Source: an uncultured Oscillospiraceae bacterium | GTDB taxonomy: Bacteria > Bacillota > Clostridia > Oscillospirales > Ruminococcaceae | Direction: 5' to 3' | DNA length: 33,247 bases | NCBI GenBank assembly: GCA_910577365.1 | Contig: CAJTMU010000023.1 | Span: 1-33,247, forward strand | Shown: positions 14,812 to 22,342 of the stretch, piece by piece | Position numbering within the stretch: the first letter of the stretch is position 1 | How the letters are laid out: every line of letters starts with the position of its first letter | The notes under the pieces: model-generated | Told to the model about the DNA's origin: nothing | The model's input: only the letters and a program-made list of their open reading frames with translations | Database searches by the model: none | Made by a program: the position numbers and the translations under genes

Positions 14812-15156
14812 TTAAATATTCATCATATCATTTATCAAAATCGCCGCAAGCAGCACATTAAATGCGTTCGCTATGCCGATATAGCTTATTTTTGTACCTT
14901 TGTGTACAAAGCTTACCGCCATAAAGCCTATCCACGCGCAGGACGCAGCGACCGCGATCAACAGTGCCAGAACGCCCCAGTACAAGCTGAGTTCAAGCTT
15001 GAAAACACGCATAAGCATTATTTCCGCCACAAAATCAGTCACCGGGACAAGCATTATGGGCAGAGTTGCCCAGCCCCATTTGGGGCGCTTTGTCCTGAAA
15101 AAAACTATGGAAATTATCAGCAGTAAAGCCGTTATAACGCCGCATTCGATAGCCAT
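14812..15156 (-). CDS. Small four-helix integral membrane protein, unknown
   Basis: 114 residues with four hydrophobic helices at about 3-20, 28-50, 58-80 and 92-112, joined by short charged loops (FRTKRPKWGW, FVHKGTKISY). I recognise no family motif. It follows the lipoprotein gene by 10 bp on the same strand with an AGGTGG-type SD, so the two are in one operon and may act together at the membrane. Confidence 0.75.
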   Translation of the reverse strand: MAIECGVITALLLIISIVFFRTKRPKWGWATLPIMLVPVTDFVAEIMLMRVFKLELSLYWGVLALLIAVAASCAWIGFMAVSFVHKGTKISYIGIANAFNVLLAAILINDMMNI

Positions 15157-15166
15157 TTGCCACCTC

Positions 15167-15721
15167 TCAGCCCTTCAATATATCCGCCGCAAGCTTATTG
15201 TCTGCGCATATAGCGTAGAAAACGCAGTTTCCGTCCTGCTCAGCGAAGCAGTCGTCAAATTTGTACATTTCGTCAGGGGTGTAATCTTTATAAGTATCAC
15301 GCTGCTTTTCAATGCGGCTCTCCAATGTGGATTTTATATCCGCCGCCGCGTCTTCGTCCACCGCCACAAACACTCCAAACTCATCGGGCATCGCACCGGA
15401 GGCACAAATCTGTGCCGAAAATTCCGATACCTTTTCTGGGTCTATGCCGAGGAAGGTGGACAGGTTATCCGCAGTAACCTCTGCCATGCTCGGCAGCTCT
15501 ATCTGACCCGCCAACTCTGCAACTCTCTCCGAAGCGGACTTTACATCAGCCTCCGAAGTAGCTACGTTGGATGCGTTGGAGGCGCTGGACGCATTGGACG
15601 CGTCTGACACGTCCAATGTGCCGCTTTGATTATCCGAACCTGTCTTATCTCCGCAGCCAGCCATCAGCGCTAACGCTGCAGCCATTGCTATTGCCATAGC
15701 TCTCTTAATTATTTTGCTCAT
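15167..15721 (-). CDS. Lipoprotein, DUF4358-like
   Basis: 184 residues from the ATG at 15721 (SD AAGGAGAG); seven extra residues upstream in the open frame precede the SD and are unlikely. A lipobox LALMAGC sits at the end of the signal sequence, so the mature protein is lipid-anchored outside the cell. A Ser/Asn/Ala-rich linker with SDASNASSASNASN follows. The body (TADNLSTFLGIDPEKVSEFS, then FGVFVAVDEDAAADI and LESRIEKQRDTYKDY) matches the pattern of the DUF4358 family of Clostridia, whose function is unknown. It is the first gene before the four-helix protein. Confidence 0.8.
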   Translation of the reverse strand: MSKIIKRAMAIAMAAALALMAGCGDKTGSDNQSGTLDVSDASNASSASNASNVATSEADVKSASERVAELAGQIELPSMAEVTADNLSTFLGIDPEKVSEFSAQICASGAMPDEFGVFVAVDEDAAADIKSTLESRIEKQRDTYKDYTPDEMYKFDDCFAEQDGNCVFYAICADNKLAADILKG

Positions 15722-15812
15722 TTTAGCTCTCCTTATAAACAATTAAATTTCCGCCGCACATATCCGTTTGTCCGAAGCGTTTTTCGGATTGCATGCTCTA
15801 AATCCAAGTTTT

Positions 15813-16757
15813 CTATCCCTCGATCTCATTCTGAATAAAGCTCAGCATAACATCATAGGTTGAACCAAGAAAATGCAGTCCGTCCACCTCCGCGTATTCT
15901 GCGCTGAAATAGCCGTTTTCATCAATAAGCAGACTGTACAGATCCAGATATATTGCTCCCATTTCATCGCATATTTTCTTCACGCTGCCGTTAAAGTCCC
16001 TTATCATTTCGTTGGTGATTCCCGCAGAGGCAGCCGATGAGCTGTCGGCGGTAACAGGTGATACGGAAATGCAGTAAATATCCGTTTCGGGGCATGAATC
16101 AGCAAGCTTTTCCAGCAGCGTAGAATAACTGCCTTTCATGGCATCAATATCCGTGCTTGAGCCCATTCCGTTAGACCCCAGCATTATAAAAATCCGCTTT
16201 GGCTGCATACTCTGTGCGTATTCAAGGGCGGTGGCGCTCGTGTTGTCGTACAGGTCGATCTCCTCGCTGTACGCTTTGTATGGCGTGTATCCTATACCCG
16301 CTGCAACGTTCTTCATTTCAAGCTTTCCATACAGATAAAGACCTGTGGAAATACTGTCCCCTATAAACAGGTCGTTGGCAAAAAACTCCTTGGAATAGCT
16401 TGTAGAAGGGGTTGTGCTTTCCGAAGGAATGCTTTCTTCAGCAGGCTTGGGGGTGGTTTCGGGCGGAGGAGGCGGCTCGGTTGGTTCAGTTGACCTTTTG
16501 GTCATGGATACCGGCGGCGTATGTGGGCGATCTTCATCGTTAGTTTCCTCACTTTGTAATATCCCATTAACGTTAAGTAATTCTGATTTCGTGCTCCCTG
16601 ACGTGGAAACACTCGTTGCAGGAGGTTCCTCTTTTTTTATCGCCGAAAAAGCAAGGCTGAAGGTCAGTCCGCATACCAGCAGTATCAGCAGTATCATTAT
16701 TATGTTCAATACTATAACGGAGCGCGGAAGCTTTGGTTTAGGTCTTTTTTCCTGCAT
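15813..16757 (-). CDS. Membrane-anchored SGNH/GDSL esterase
   Basis: 314 residues. One N-terminal membrane anchor (about 13-39) is followed by a low-complexity Ser/Thr/Pro linker (about 45-120, including EPPPPPETTPKP) that would span the cell wall. The SGNH domain is at about 128-310: block I FIGDSIS with S135, block II G154, block III LGSNGMG with N196, and block V VDGLHF with D292 and H295. The catalytic set is complete. Relatives remove acetyl groups from sugars or peptidoglycan; the substrate here is unknown. The SD AAAGGAG lies about nine bases upstream. 16758-17003 is AT-rich and without genes. Confidence 0.87.
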   Translation of the reverse strand: MQEKRPKPKLPRSVIVLNIIMILLILLVCGLTFSLAFSAIKKEEPPATSVSTSGSTKSELLNVNGILQSEETNDEDRPHTPPVSMTKRSTEPTEPPPPPETTPKPAEESIPSESTTPSTSYSKEFFANDLFIGDSISTGLYLYGKLEMKNVAAGIGYTPYKAYSEEIDLYDNTSATALEYAQSMQPKRIFIMLGSNGMGSSTDIDAMKGSYSTLLEKLADSCPETDIYCISVSPVTADSSSAASAGITNEMIRDFNGSVKKICDEMGAIYLDLYSLLIDENGYFSAEYAEVDGLHFLGSTYDVMLSFIQNEIEG

Positions 16758-17003
16758 TTTCCCTGCTCCTTTCTATGTTCCTCATTTTGTCGGTCCCTTT
16801 CGGTAGTATAGTTGTTTACGGCTTGTATATAAAGCTTGAGCTGAAGCGGATTAAGAAAATTCCGGGATTGCACGTCATATAGGCTATTTTTATGGGCTGA
16901 GTTATTAACCGCTCATTTTCCTATTATAAACCAATACCCTAAAAATTTCAAGACATTTATGAAAAATTTTAGTTAAAGTTTTGCAATATTTGGCATTTGC
17001 CGG

Positions 17004-17636
17004 TTAGCAAAATTCCTCGCCGTCAGCGCAGAATATCCTCGTCCTTACAATGCGCGCGGGTGATGGGGAAAGCCCATAATGTTTTTGATAGGCGTCCAGC
17101 AGCAGCGCGGGGTTTATGGTAAGCTCGTTGCCGGCAGGCAGGCGCACCGAAAAGCTCCTTTCGGATATTTCAAGCTTATATATCAGCGGCTTAAGATCCA
17201 GAATTGCGATGCCCTTTTTGGTCTTTTTTTCCACAGGAATCTCATTTAGCGCCGCGAATCCGGCGAGCCTTTCCTTATCAATATCCGTTTCAATTCGGTA
17301 TTCCGCCGCTGCTATGTCAGCGTTCTTGTGTATAGGGACGCTCACACTTATCACGCGTATGTCGGGCGGAAGCGCATCGTTGAGTCTATCCGCTACCTCG
17401 TCATACGGTATATCCTCCAGCAGGCGGAAATCCATGGCTTCCCGCTCACCCTCATGACCAAGTGAAAGCGGCAGCACAAATGCAACATAGGTATGCGGGT
17501 TGAATCCCTCGGTTTTCCACACGGGCAGCCTGCTTCGGCGCACGGCACGCAGCACACAGTTATTCAGGTCAATCGCTGAAATATACTTCGCTCTTCCCGT
17601 CTTTGAAAAAAATGCTCTGGTATTAACGCAAGGCAC
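17004..17636 (-). CDS. TIGR03936-family radical-SAM-associated protein (DUF2344)
   Basis: About 210 residues. The start of the family is plain: FFSKTGRAKYISAIDLN, then LPVWKTEGFNPHTYVAFVLPLSLG. These proteins always accompany the TIGR03960 radical-SAM enzyme. The gene overlaps the 3' end of that enzyme's gene by 14-26 bp. A GTG at 17648 lies within the GGAGGTG SD and cannot be used; the GTG at 17636 is eight or nine bases after GGAGGTGA and is preferred. The exact role is not established, but tRNA or rRNA modification is the usual guess from its common neighbours. Confidence 0.87.
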   Translation of the reverse strand: MPCVNTRAFFSKTGRAKYISAIDLNNCVLRAVRRSRLPVWKTEGFNPHTYVAFVLPLSLGHEGEREAMDFRLLEDIPYDEVADRLNDALPPDIRVISVSVPIHKNADIAAAEYRIETDIDKERLAGFAALNEIPVEKKTKKGIAILDLKPLIYKLEISERSFSVRLPAGNELTINPALLLDAYQKHYGLSPSPARIVRTRIFCADGEEFC

Positions 17637-19485
17637 GGCAGCATTCACCTCCTACGTTCTGTATCACGCCGCAGTCAGAGCATTTTTCGCGGCAATTTGG
17701 GGTGCATATCCCCTCATGGGCAAGCCGGTTTTCCCGCACAAGAAAATCATGGCTCACCAGCATATTTATATGGCTCCACGGTGCTATCTCATCAAAGCTG
17801 CGTTTCCTGTTGGCATAAAAGCTCATATCCAGCCCGCACTCATTAAAAGCCTCCCGCCACTTTTCAAAATCAAAATATTCATCCCAGCCGTCCAGCTTGC
17901 AGCCTTTCTTCCACGCGAGGTATACAGCCCTGCCGACTCGCCTGTCGCCGCGCGCAAGAACGGCTTCCAGAAGTGAAATTGGATATTTTGAGCGGCTAAC
18001 GGTTATCTTCTTGTCATTAATAAGGCTCATGAGGTGCTTCTGTCTTTCGCGGATAGTTTCCTCGTCCGCCTGCGGTTCAAACTCAAATGGTGTAAAGGGC
18101 TTTGGAATGAAAGTTGAAAGCGATATCGATACGGAGGGCGGTTTGCCCTTTTTACGGTTCGGGTTGGCGTAATATTGGTCAATGACCCGCCTTGCCAGAT
18201 TATAGATACCCTCCACGTCCTCAACGGTTTCTGTGGGAAGTCCAAGCATGAAATACAGCTTGATGTTGGTGTAACCTCCCTCAAAGGCTATTTTAACGCT
18301 GTCCAGCACATTTTGCTCGGTAACGTTTTTATTTATGACGTCCCTCAGCCGCTGAGTACCGGCTTCGGGGGCAAAGGTCAGCCCGCTTCTGCGCACGTCG
18401 CTTATTTTTTTCAGCACCTCGTCGCTGAACCTGTCCACCCTCAGCGAGGGCAGGGAAAGATTTATGCCCTCCGCAGTGGTGTAGTCTGTAAGTTCGCCCA
18501 GAAGCCCCTCGATATCCTTATAGTCGCTTGTTGAAAGCGATGAAAGCGAGACCTCGTCATATCCTGTGCTTTCGCAGAGCGCCTTTGTGCTTTCAAGTAT
18601 GGTGGATTTTTTGCGCTCGCGAAACGGGCGGTAAATATAACCCGCCTGGCAGAAGCGGCAGCCGCGTATACAGCCGCGCAGCACCTCTACAACCGCCCTG
18701 TCGTGAACGATGCTTGTAAACGGAACAACAAAACTATCGGGTGCGTAGGCTTTGTCAAAATCGGGAACAATACGCTTTTTTACGGACGAGGGAGCACCGT
18801 CCTTGGGAACTATCTCCTTAATCGTGCCGTCCTCATTATAACTCACATCGTAAAGCGATGGGACATATATCCCCTCAATCTGTGCGGCTCTCTTCAAAAA
18901 TTCGTTTTTGGAGCATTTTTCGGTTTTGCATTGCTCCATAAGCCGCATAAGCTCAAGATTCATTTCTTCGCCCTCGCCTACGGCGAAAAGGTCGATAAAA
19001 TCCGCCAGCGGCTCGGCGTTGCACACGCACGGACCTCCCGCCATAACTATCGGCGTAAGCTCCCGACGTTCGCTCGAAAGAACGGGAAGCCCTGCCAGAT
19101 CCAGCATTTCCAGTATGGTGGTGTAACACATTTCGTACTGCACCGTAAACCCTATAAAGTCAAATTCTTTGATTGGATCAAGGCTTTCCAGCGCGTAAAG
19201 CGGTATCCCGCGCAGGCGCATCTGTTCCTCCATATCCGGAAGCGGCATAAATACCCGTTCGCACCAGTAGTTGGGCACGTTGTTTTTCAGCCCGTAAAGT
19301 ATCTTCATGCCCAGGTGTGACATTCCTATCTCATAGGTGTCTGGAAAGCAAAAGGCAAACCGCACGTCCACCGTACTCTTGTCCTTTGTGACCGCCCCGA
19401 CCTCGCCTCCTATATAGCTTGCCGGTTTTCGTACCTCCGTCAGGAATTCGTCCAGCTTGTTCATCATTTCAACATTCTGATACAT
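17623..19485 (-). CDS. TIGR03960-family B12-binding radical SAM protein
   Basis: 620 residues, full length. The N-terminal Rossmann-like cobalamin-binding type domain is at about 30-200 (FCFPDTYEIGMSHLGMKILY, MAGGPCVCNAEPL). The radical-SAM core is at about 265-480, with the cluster motif C-x3-C-x2-C in RGCIRGCRFCQ and later EAGTQRLRDVINKNV. The C-terminal Cys-rich end (CTPNCREKCSDCG ... GGECC) may bind a second cluster. It is a fixed partner of the TIGR03936 gene that follows. In many Firmicutes ribonuclease G and ribosomal protein L21 come next, but here they do not, so the pair has been separated from that block. The reaction is unknown. Confidence 0.93.
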   Translation of the reverse strand: MYQNVEMMNKLDEFLTEVRKPASYIGGEVGAVTKDKSTVDVRFAFCFPDTYEIGMSHLGMKILYGLKNNVPNYWCERVFMPLPDMEEQMRLRGIPLYALESLDPIKEFDFIGFTVQYEMCYTTILEMLDLAGLPVLSSERRELTPIVMAGGPCVCNAEPLADFIDLFAVGEGEEMNLELMRLMEQCKTEKCSKNEFLKRAAQIEGIYVPSLYDVSYNEDGTIKEIVPKDGAPSSVKKRIVPDFDKAYAPDSFVVPFTSIVHDRAVVEVLRGCIRGCRFCQAGYIYRPFRERKKSTILESTKALCESTGYDEVSLSSLSTSDYKDIEGLLGELTDYTTAEGINLSLPSLRVDRFSDEVLKKISDVRRSGLTFAPEAGTQRLRDVINKNVTEQNVLDSVKIAFEGGYTNIKLYFMLGLPTETVEDVEGIYNLARRVIDQYYANPNRKKGKPPSVSISLSTFIPKPFTPFEFEPQADEETIRERQKHLMSLINDKKITVSRSKYPISLLEAVLARGDRRVGRAVYLAWKKGCKLDGWDEYFDFEKWREAFNECGLDMSFYANRKRSFDEIAPWSHINMLVSHDFLVRENRLAHEGICTPNCREKCSDCGVIQNVGGECCRALR

Positions 19486-19513
19486 TTAAATGCTCCTTAA
19501 TTATAAAAAATAA

Positions 19514-19571
19514 AAAAATCAAACGCGCGCTGTACAAGGTGCGCCCAACGCTGCTTTAGCTCTTGATTTTT
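19514..19571 (-). promoter_or_regulatory. Attenuator-like hairpin in the radical-SAM leader
   Basis: On the minus strand CAAAAATCAA (19572-19563) can pair with TTGATTTTT (19522-19514), enclosing a GC-rich middle. A long T-rich run (TTTTTATTTTTTA) follows just before the SD AAGGAG of the radical-SAM gene. This is the form of an intrinsic terminator placed between promoter and start codon. Confidence 0.5.
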
Positions 19572-19601
19572 GAATTTTTCGATATATGATCATTAGTTTC
19601 A

Positions 19602-19630
19602 AGTATAGCATATTTGGCGGGTATTTACAA
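19602..19630 (-). promoter_or_regulatory. Sigma-A promoter of the radical-SAM operon
   Basis: On the minus strand: TTGTAA (19630-19625), 17-bp spacer, TATACT (19607-19602). The leader to the start codon at 19485 would be about 110 nt and includes the attenuator-like hairpin. Confidence 0.6.
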
Positions 19631-19843
19631 GTACTTTTTTGGAAAAAGGAGTCATAATGCACAAATGAGAAAGCAGGGGATTGTTTAAAGTGATGAAAAA
19701 TATTTTTTTTGGATTTTCGCGTAACCTTTTTAGCTTATATACAGTTTTATTAAATAGAAAGGGAAAATCGAAACCCGCGCTGATTTTTCTATCGCCGTTA
19801 TAAAAAGACAGAACATATTTTGGCTATTTAAGGAGGAAATTTT

Positions 19844-19987
19844 ATGGTAGTTTATCTTGCTTTTTTCGGACTTATTATTTTGATAGCTGCGGCAGCCGTT
19901 GTGCTTGGAACGCCCGCGGTAGAGGAGGGCACACCGCCCGAAAATCCAGATTCCGCAAGAAGCGGTTCTAAAATCGGAAAACGCTGA
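19844..19987 (+). CDS. Small single-pass membrane protein, 47 aa, unknown
   Basis: Starts MVVYLAFFGLIILIAAAVVL, a single hydrophobic helix of about 20 residues, followed by an acidic Pro-rich tail (TPAVEEGTPPENPDSARSG) ending KIGKR. AAGGAGG sits seven bases before the ATG, an excellent ribosome binding site that makes translation likely. No family is recognised. It stands alone between the radical-SAM promoter and the first structured repeats. An AGAAA...AAAATC / GATTTTTCT hairpin around 19756-19789 lies upstream. Confidence 0.65.
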   Translation: MVVYLAFFGLIILIAAAAVVLGTPAVEEGTPPENPDSARSGSKIGKR

Positions 19988-20050
19988 AACGCTGTGCGTA
20001 TAAAGCAATGATCAGTTAGAATGAAAAGTTGTTGCAGCGCAATGCTGACA

Positions 20051-20138
20051 CAGGAAATTTTTCGCGAAAGCCTGAATGCACAGCACGCATCGAAGCGAAG
20101 TATTTATGCATTCAGGCGGGTCGCGGAAAATTTTAAAT
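20051..20138 (+). repeat. Structured intergenic repeat R1
   Basis: Outer arms AAATTTTTCGCG (20055-20066) and CGCGGAAAATTT (20122-20133), 12 bp with one U-G pair. The inner perfect 11-bp stem is GCCTGAATGCA (20070-20080) with TGCATTCAGGC (20107-20117). The inner loop carries GAAGCGAAG. It begins CAGGAAATTTTTCGC, as other members do, and is followed by TTTAAATAATTCAA. No coding frame. Confidence 0.75.
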
Positions 20139-20223
20139 TTAAATAATTCAACTTAGACCAATACTTTAATATAAGCCAAAATCAGCTTGTAGAAAAGGTT
20201 ACGGCAACGCATTGTTGATGCAT

Positions 20224-20340
20224 AAGAATTTTAAAAAGGGTCAGAATTTTCGCAGAAAATTCTGACCGGTTACAGCAATCACTTGCAGGGAGCGAACTAA
20301 GTGAGCGACCGAGAGTGATTGCGGGAATTTTGAAATTCTT
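20224..20340 (+). repeat. Structured intergenic repeat R2 (variant)
   Basis: Outer arms AAGAATTTTAAAA (20224-20236) and TTTTGAAATTCTT (20328-20340), 13 bp with one U-G. Two inner perfect stems: GGTCAGAATTTTC with GAAAATTCTGACC (20239-20267, loop GCA) and GCAATCACT with AGTGATTGC (20275-20322). The big loop has GGAGCGAAC and GAGCGACCGAG, like the GGAGCGAA loops of R4-R7. It is followed by TTTAAATAATTTAA, matching R1. The outer arms differ from the main family. Confidence 0.65.
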
Positions 20341-20405
20341 TTAAATAATTTAATTTTCGTCAACATAACTTAACAGCATAATAACCCAAATCAACACTTT
20401 AATAT

Positions 20406-20447
20406 ACAGATAAAGCCAAAATCTGCGCTGATTTTGGCTTTATCTGT
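20406..20447 (+). terminator. 18-bp perfect hairpin upstream of the 20551 gene
   Basis: ACAGATAAAGCCAAAATC (20406-20423) pairs without mismatch with GATTTTGGCTTTATCTGT (20430-20447), loop TGCGCT, followed by TATTGTTGTT. It would stop transcripts from the small-protein/repeat region before the promoter at 20474. A shorter relative (TATAAGCCAAAATCAGC) lies near 20171. Confidence 0.7.
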
Positions 20448-20473
20448 TATTGTTGTTAAGTAATTTTTTACTC

Positions 20474-20502
20474 TTTACAAAACCGGAAAAATGTGATATA
20501 AT
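20474..20502 (+). promoter_or_regulatory. Sigma-A promoter of the surface-polymer locus
   Basis: TTTACA (20474-20479), 17-bp spacer, TATAAT (20497-20502). The start codon of the first gene is 48 bp downstream. This is the last clear promoter before 27 kb on this strand. Confidence 0.7.
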
Positions 20503-20550
20503 TATTCTATAAAGATTCTCGGAAAATAAATCTGAAGCGGGTGTGAAATT

Positions 20551-22287
20551 ATGGGCTTTGTGAGCGGAAAGGCTCTTTTTGAGGAAAAGATTAACACAAT
20601 ACGCGTAAAAATGCTCGGGGATGAAAATTTTGCAGAGCTTCAGGAAAAGCTCTCCTCCAATGTGACAGTCGGAGGCAGCCCGAGGTATGCCGCATTTGTT
20701 TCAGTGTGCGACAGGGTAAGCAGGGCGAGGGTGTTCAGAGCCGCTGCGGATACCCTTGAAGCGGCTTGGAATGAGGCTTGCCGCAAAGCGGGGAAGTACA
20801 TTGCGGTAAAATCCGCCGAGCCGCTCTGGATAAAGACTGATATTATGAAAACAGCGGAGCGTCAAAAGCTGTCGGAGGTAATAAAAACAATATCTGAGGA
20901 ATATAATGAGTTTTTCAGGCGGGGAATATCTTTTGACGATGGGCTGGAAACCGCGCTGATAGAGGCGGAAATAAACGGAAACCGCGTTATAAGCTACAAA
21001 AAGCAGACCATAGAGCTTACCGCGGTAAACAAATACCTGTCTTCGGCAGGGCTTAAAATGCTGACAACGCTGCCCGAAGAGGTGATTTTGTTCGACTGCC
21101 TTAGCTTTTTCTGCGGCGAGGACGGCGAGGTATATGAGCTGTACGGTGAGGGCATGAACTGCGGGCGCAGAAAAATCTGCGGCATGGATAAACAGACTGC
21201 TTTGGAGGTTGTTTCCACCTCGTCGGAATATCTCTCAATGCAATTGGGTATTGACGGGAAATTCGACTACGGGCGCTATCCCATAAATGACCGACCCGTA
21301 AAGGGATATAACACCATGCGCCACACGGCTTCTATATGGAGTCTTATATGCGCCTATCGTCTCACGGGGGATAAATTTACGCTGGGACAGATTGAAAAGG
21401 CGATTTCGTATATGGCGGCGAATACATACGCTAAATATTCCCCTGTACAGGGGAGGGACAACACGGTGTATCTTACCGAGCCGACCTCGCAGGAGGTAAA
21501 GGTGGGCGCGAACGGCGTGGCTATAATAATGCTTACCGAGTATATGGACGCGGTGGGAACGGATAAATATGCGCAGCTTTGCAGAGAGCTTGGAAACGGT
21601 ATACTGGAGCTTTTTGACGTGAGAACGGGTGAGTTTTTTCATGTGCTGCATTTCCCTACGCTCGCCCCCAAGGATAAGTTCAGAACGGTTTATTACGACG
21701 GCGAGTGCGTCTTTGCGCTGTGCAGGCTGTTCGGTCTTACGCGCGACAGAAAGTGGCTTGATGCCGCAAAGCTTGCTGTAGAGAATTTTATAAAAGCGGA
21801 CTATACCAAGCACCGCGACCACTGGATAGCTTACGCCATGAACGAGATAACGAAATATCTTCCCGAGGAACGTTATTTCGAGTTCGCGCTTAAAAACGCG
21901 CAGGTCAACCTGAAAAAGATTTACCGCTGCAAAACTACCTACCATACATATCTGGAGCTGCTGACGGTTACATTCGAGCTTTACAGCCGTATAAAGCGCG
22001 AGGGCTATTCCGTGGCGTACATGGATAAATTCGACGCGGAATATTTTGTCAACACGATTTTTTATCGCGCAGAATATATGCTCAACGGTTACTGCTATCC
22101 CGAATACGTTATGTATTTCAAATATCCCGCGGGTGTGCTGGGGGCATTTTTCGTGCGGCATGACGCGTACCGCATACGCATAGATGACATTCAGCACTTC
22201 TGCGGAGCGTACTACTCTTTCTACAAGCATTACGAGGAGCTTGACGGACTGCGGCGCACTTTTGCCGAAAAGGAAACGGAGGTCTGA
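20551..22287 (+). CDS. Predicted (alpha/alpha)-barrel glycosidase-like protein, function unknown
   Basis: 578 residues, no signal peptide. Residues about 1-220 are a mixed domain I cannot assign. Residues about 235-560 have the repeated helical hairpins of a six-hairpin glycosidase-type toroid: YNTMRHTASIWSLICAYRLT, VGANGVAIIMLTEYMD, YYDGECVFALCRLFGLTRDR, HRDHWIAYAMNEITKY and TYHTYLELLTVTFELY. The conserved Arg-His and the Tyr-Asp-Gly-Glu motifs sit where such proteins bind sugar-like ligands. The SD is weak (GGGTG). The CapA fusion gene starts 55 bp later on the same strand, so a shared role in making a surface polymer is likely. The reaction itself is not known. Confidence 0.7.
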   Translation: MGFVSGKALFEEKINTIRVKMLGDENFAELQEKLSSNVTVGGSPRYAAFVSVCDRVSRARVFRAAADTLEAAWNEACRKAGKYIAVKSAEPLWIKTDIMKTAERQKLSEVIKTISEEYNEFFRRGISFDDGLETALIEAEINGNRVISYKKQTIELTAVNKYLSSAGLKMLTTLPEEVILFDCLSFFCGEDGEVYELYGEGMNCGRRKICGMDKQTALEVVSTSSEYLSMQLGIDGKFDYGRYPINDRPVKGYNTMRHTASIWSLICAYRLTGDKFTLGQIEKAISYMAANTYAKYSPVQGRDNTVYLTEPTSQEVKVGANGVAIIMLTEYMDAVGTDKYAQLCRELGNGILELFDVRTGEFFHVLHFPTLAPKDKFRTVYYDGECVFALCRLFGLTRDRKWLDAAKLAVENFIKADYTKHRDHWIAYAMNEITKYLPEERYFEFALKNAQVNLKKIYRCKTTYHTYLELLTVTFELYSRIKREGYSVAYMDKFDAEYFVNTIFYRAEYMLNGYCYPEYVMYFKYPAGVLGAFFVRHDAYRIRIDDIQHFCGAYYSFYKHYEELDGLRRTFAEKETEV

Positions 22288-22342
22288 AGAAGTTCTCCAT
22301 AACCGTATAAAACTCGAAAGGAGTGTTGCTCCCTACGGGAGC

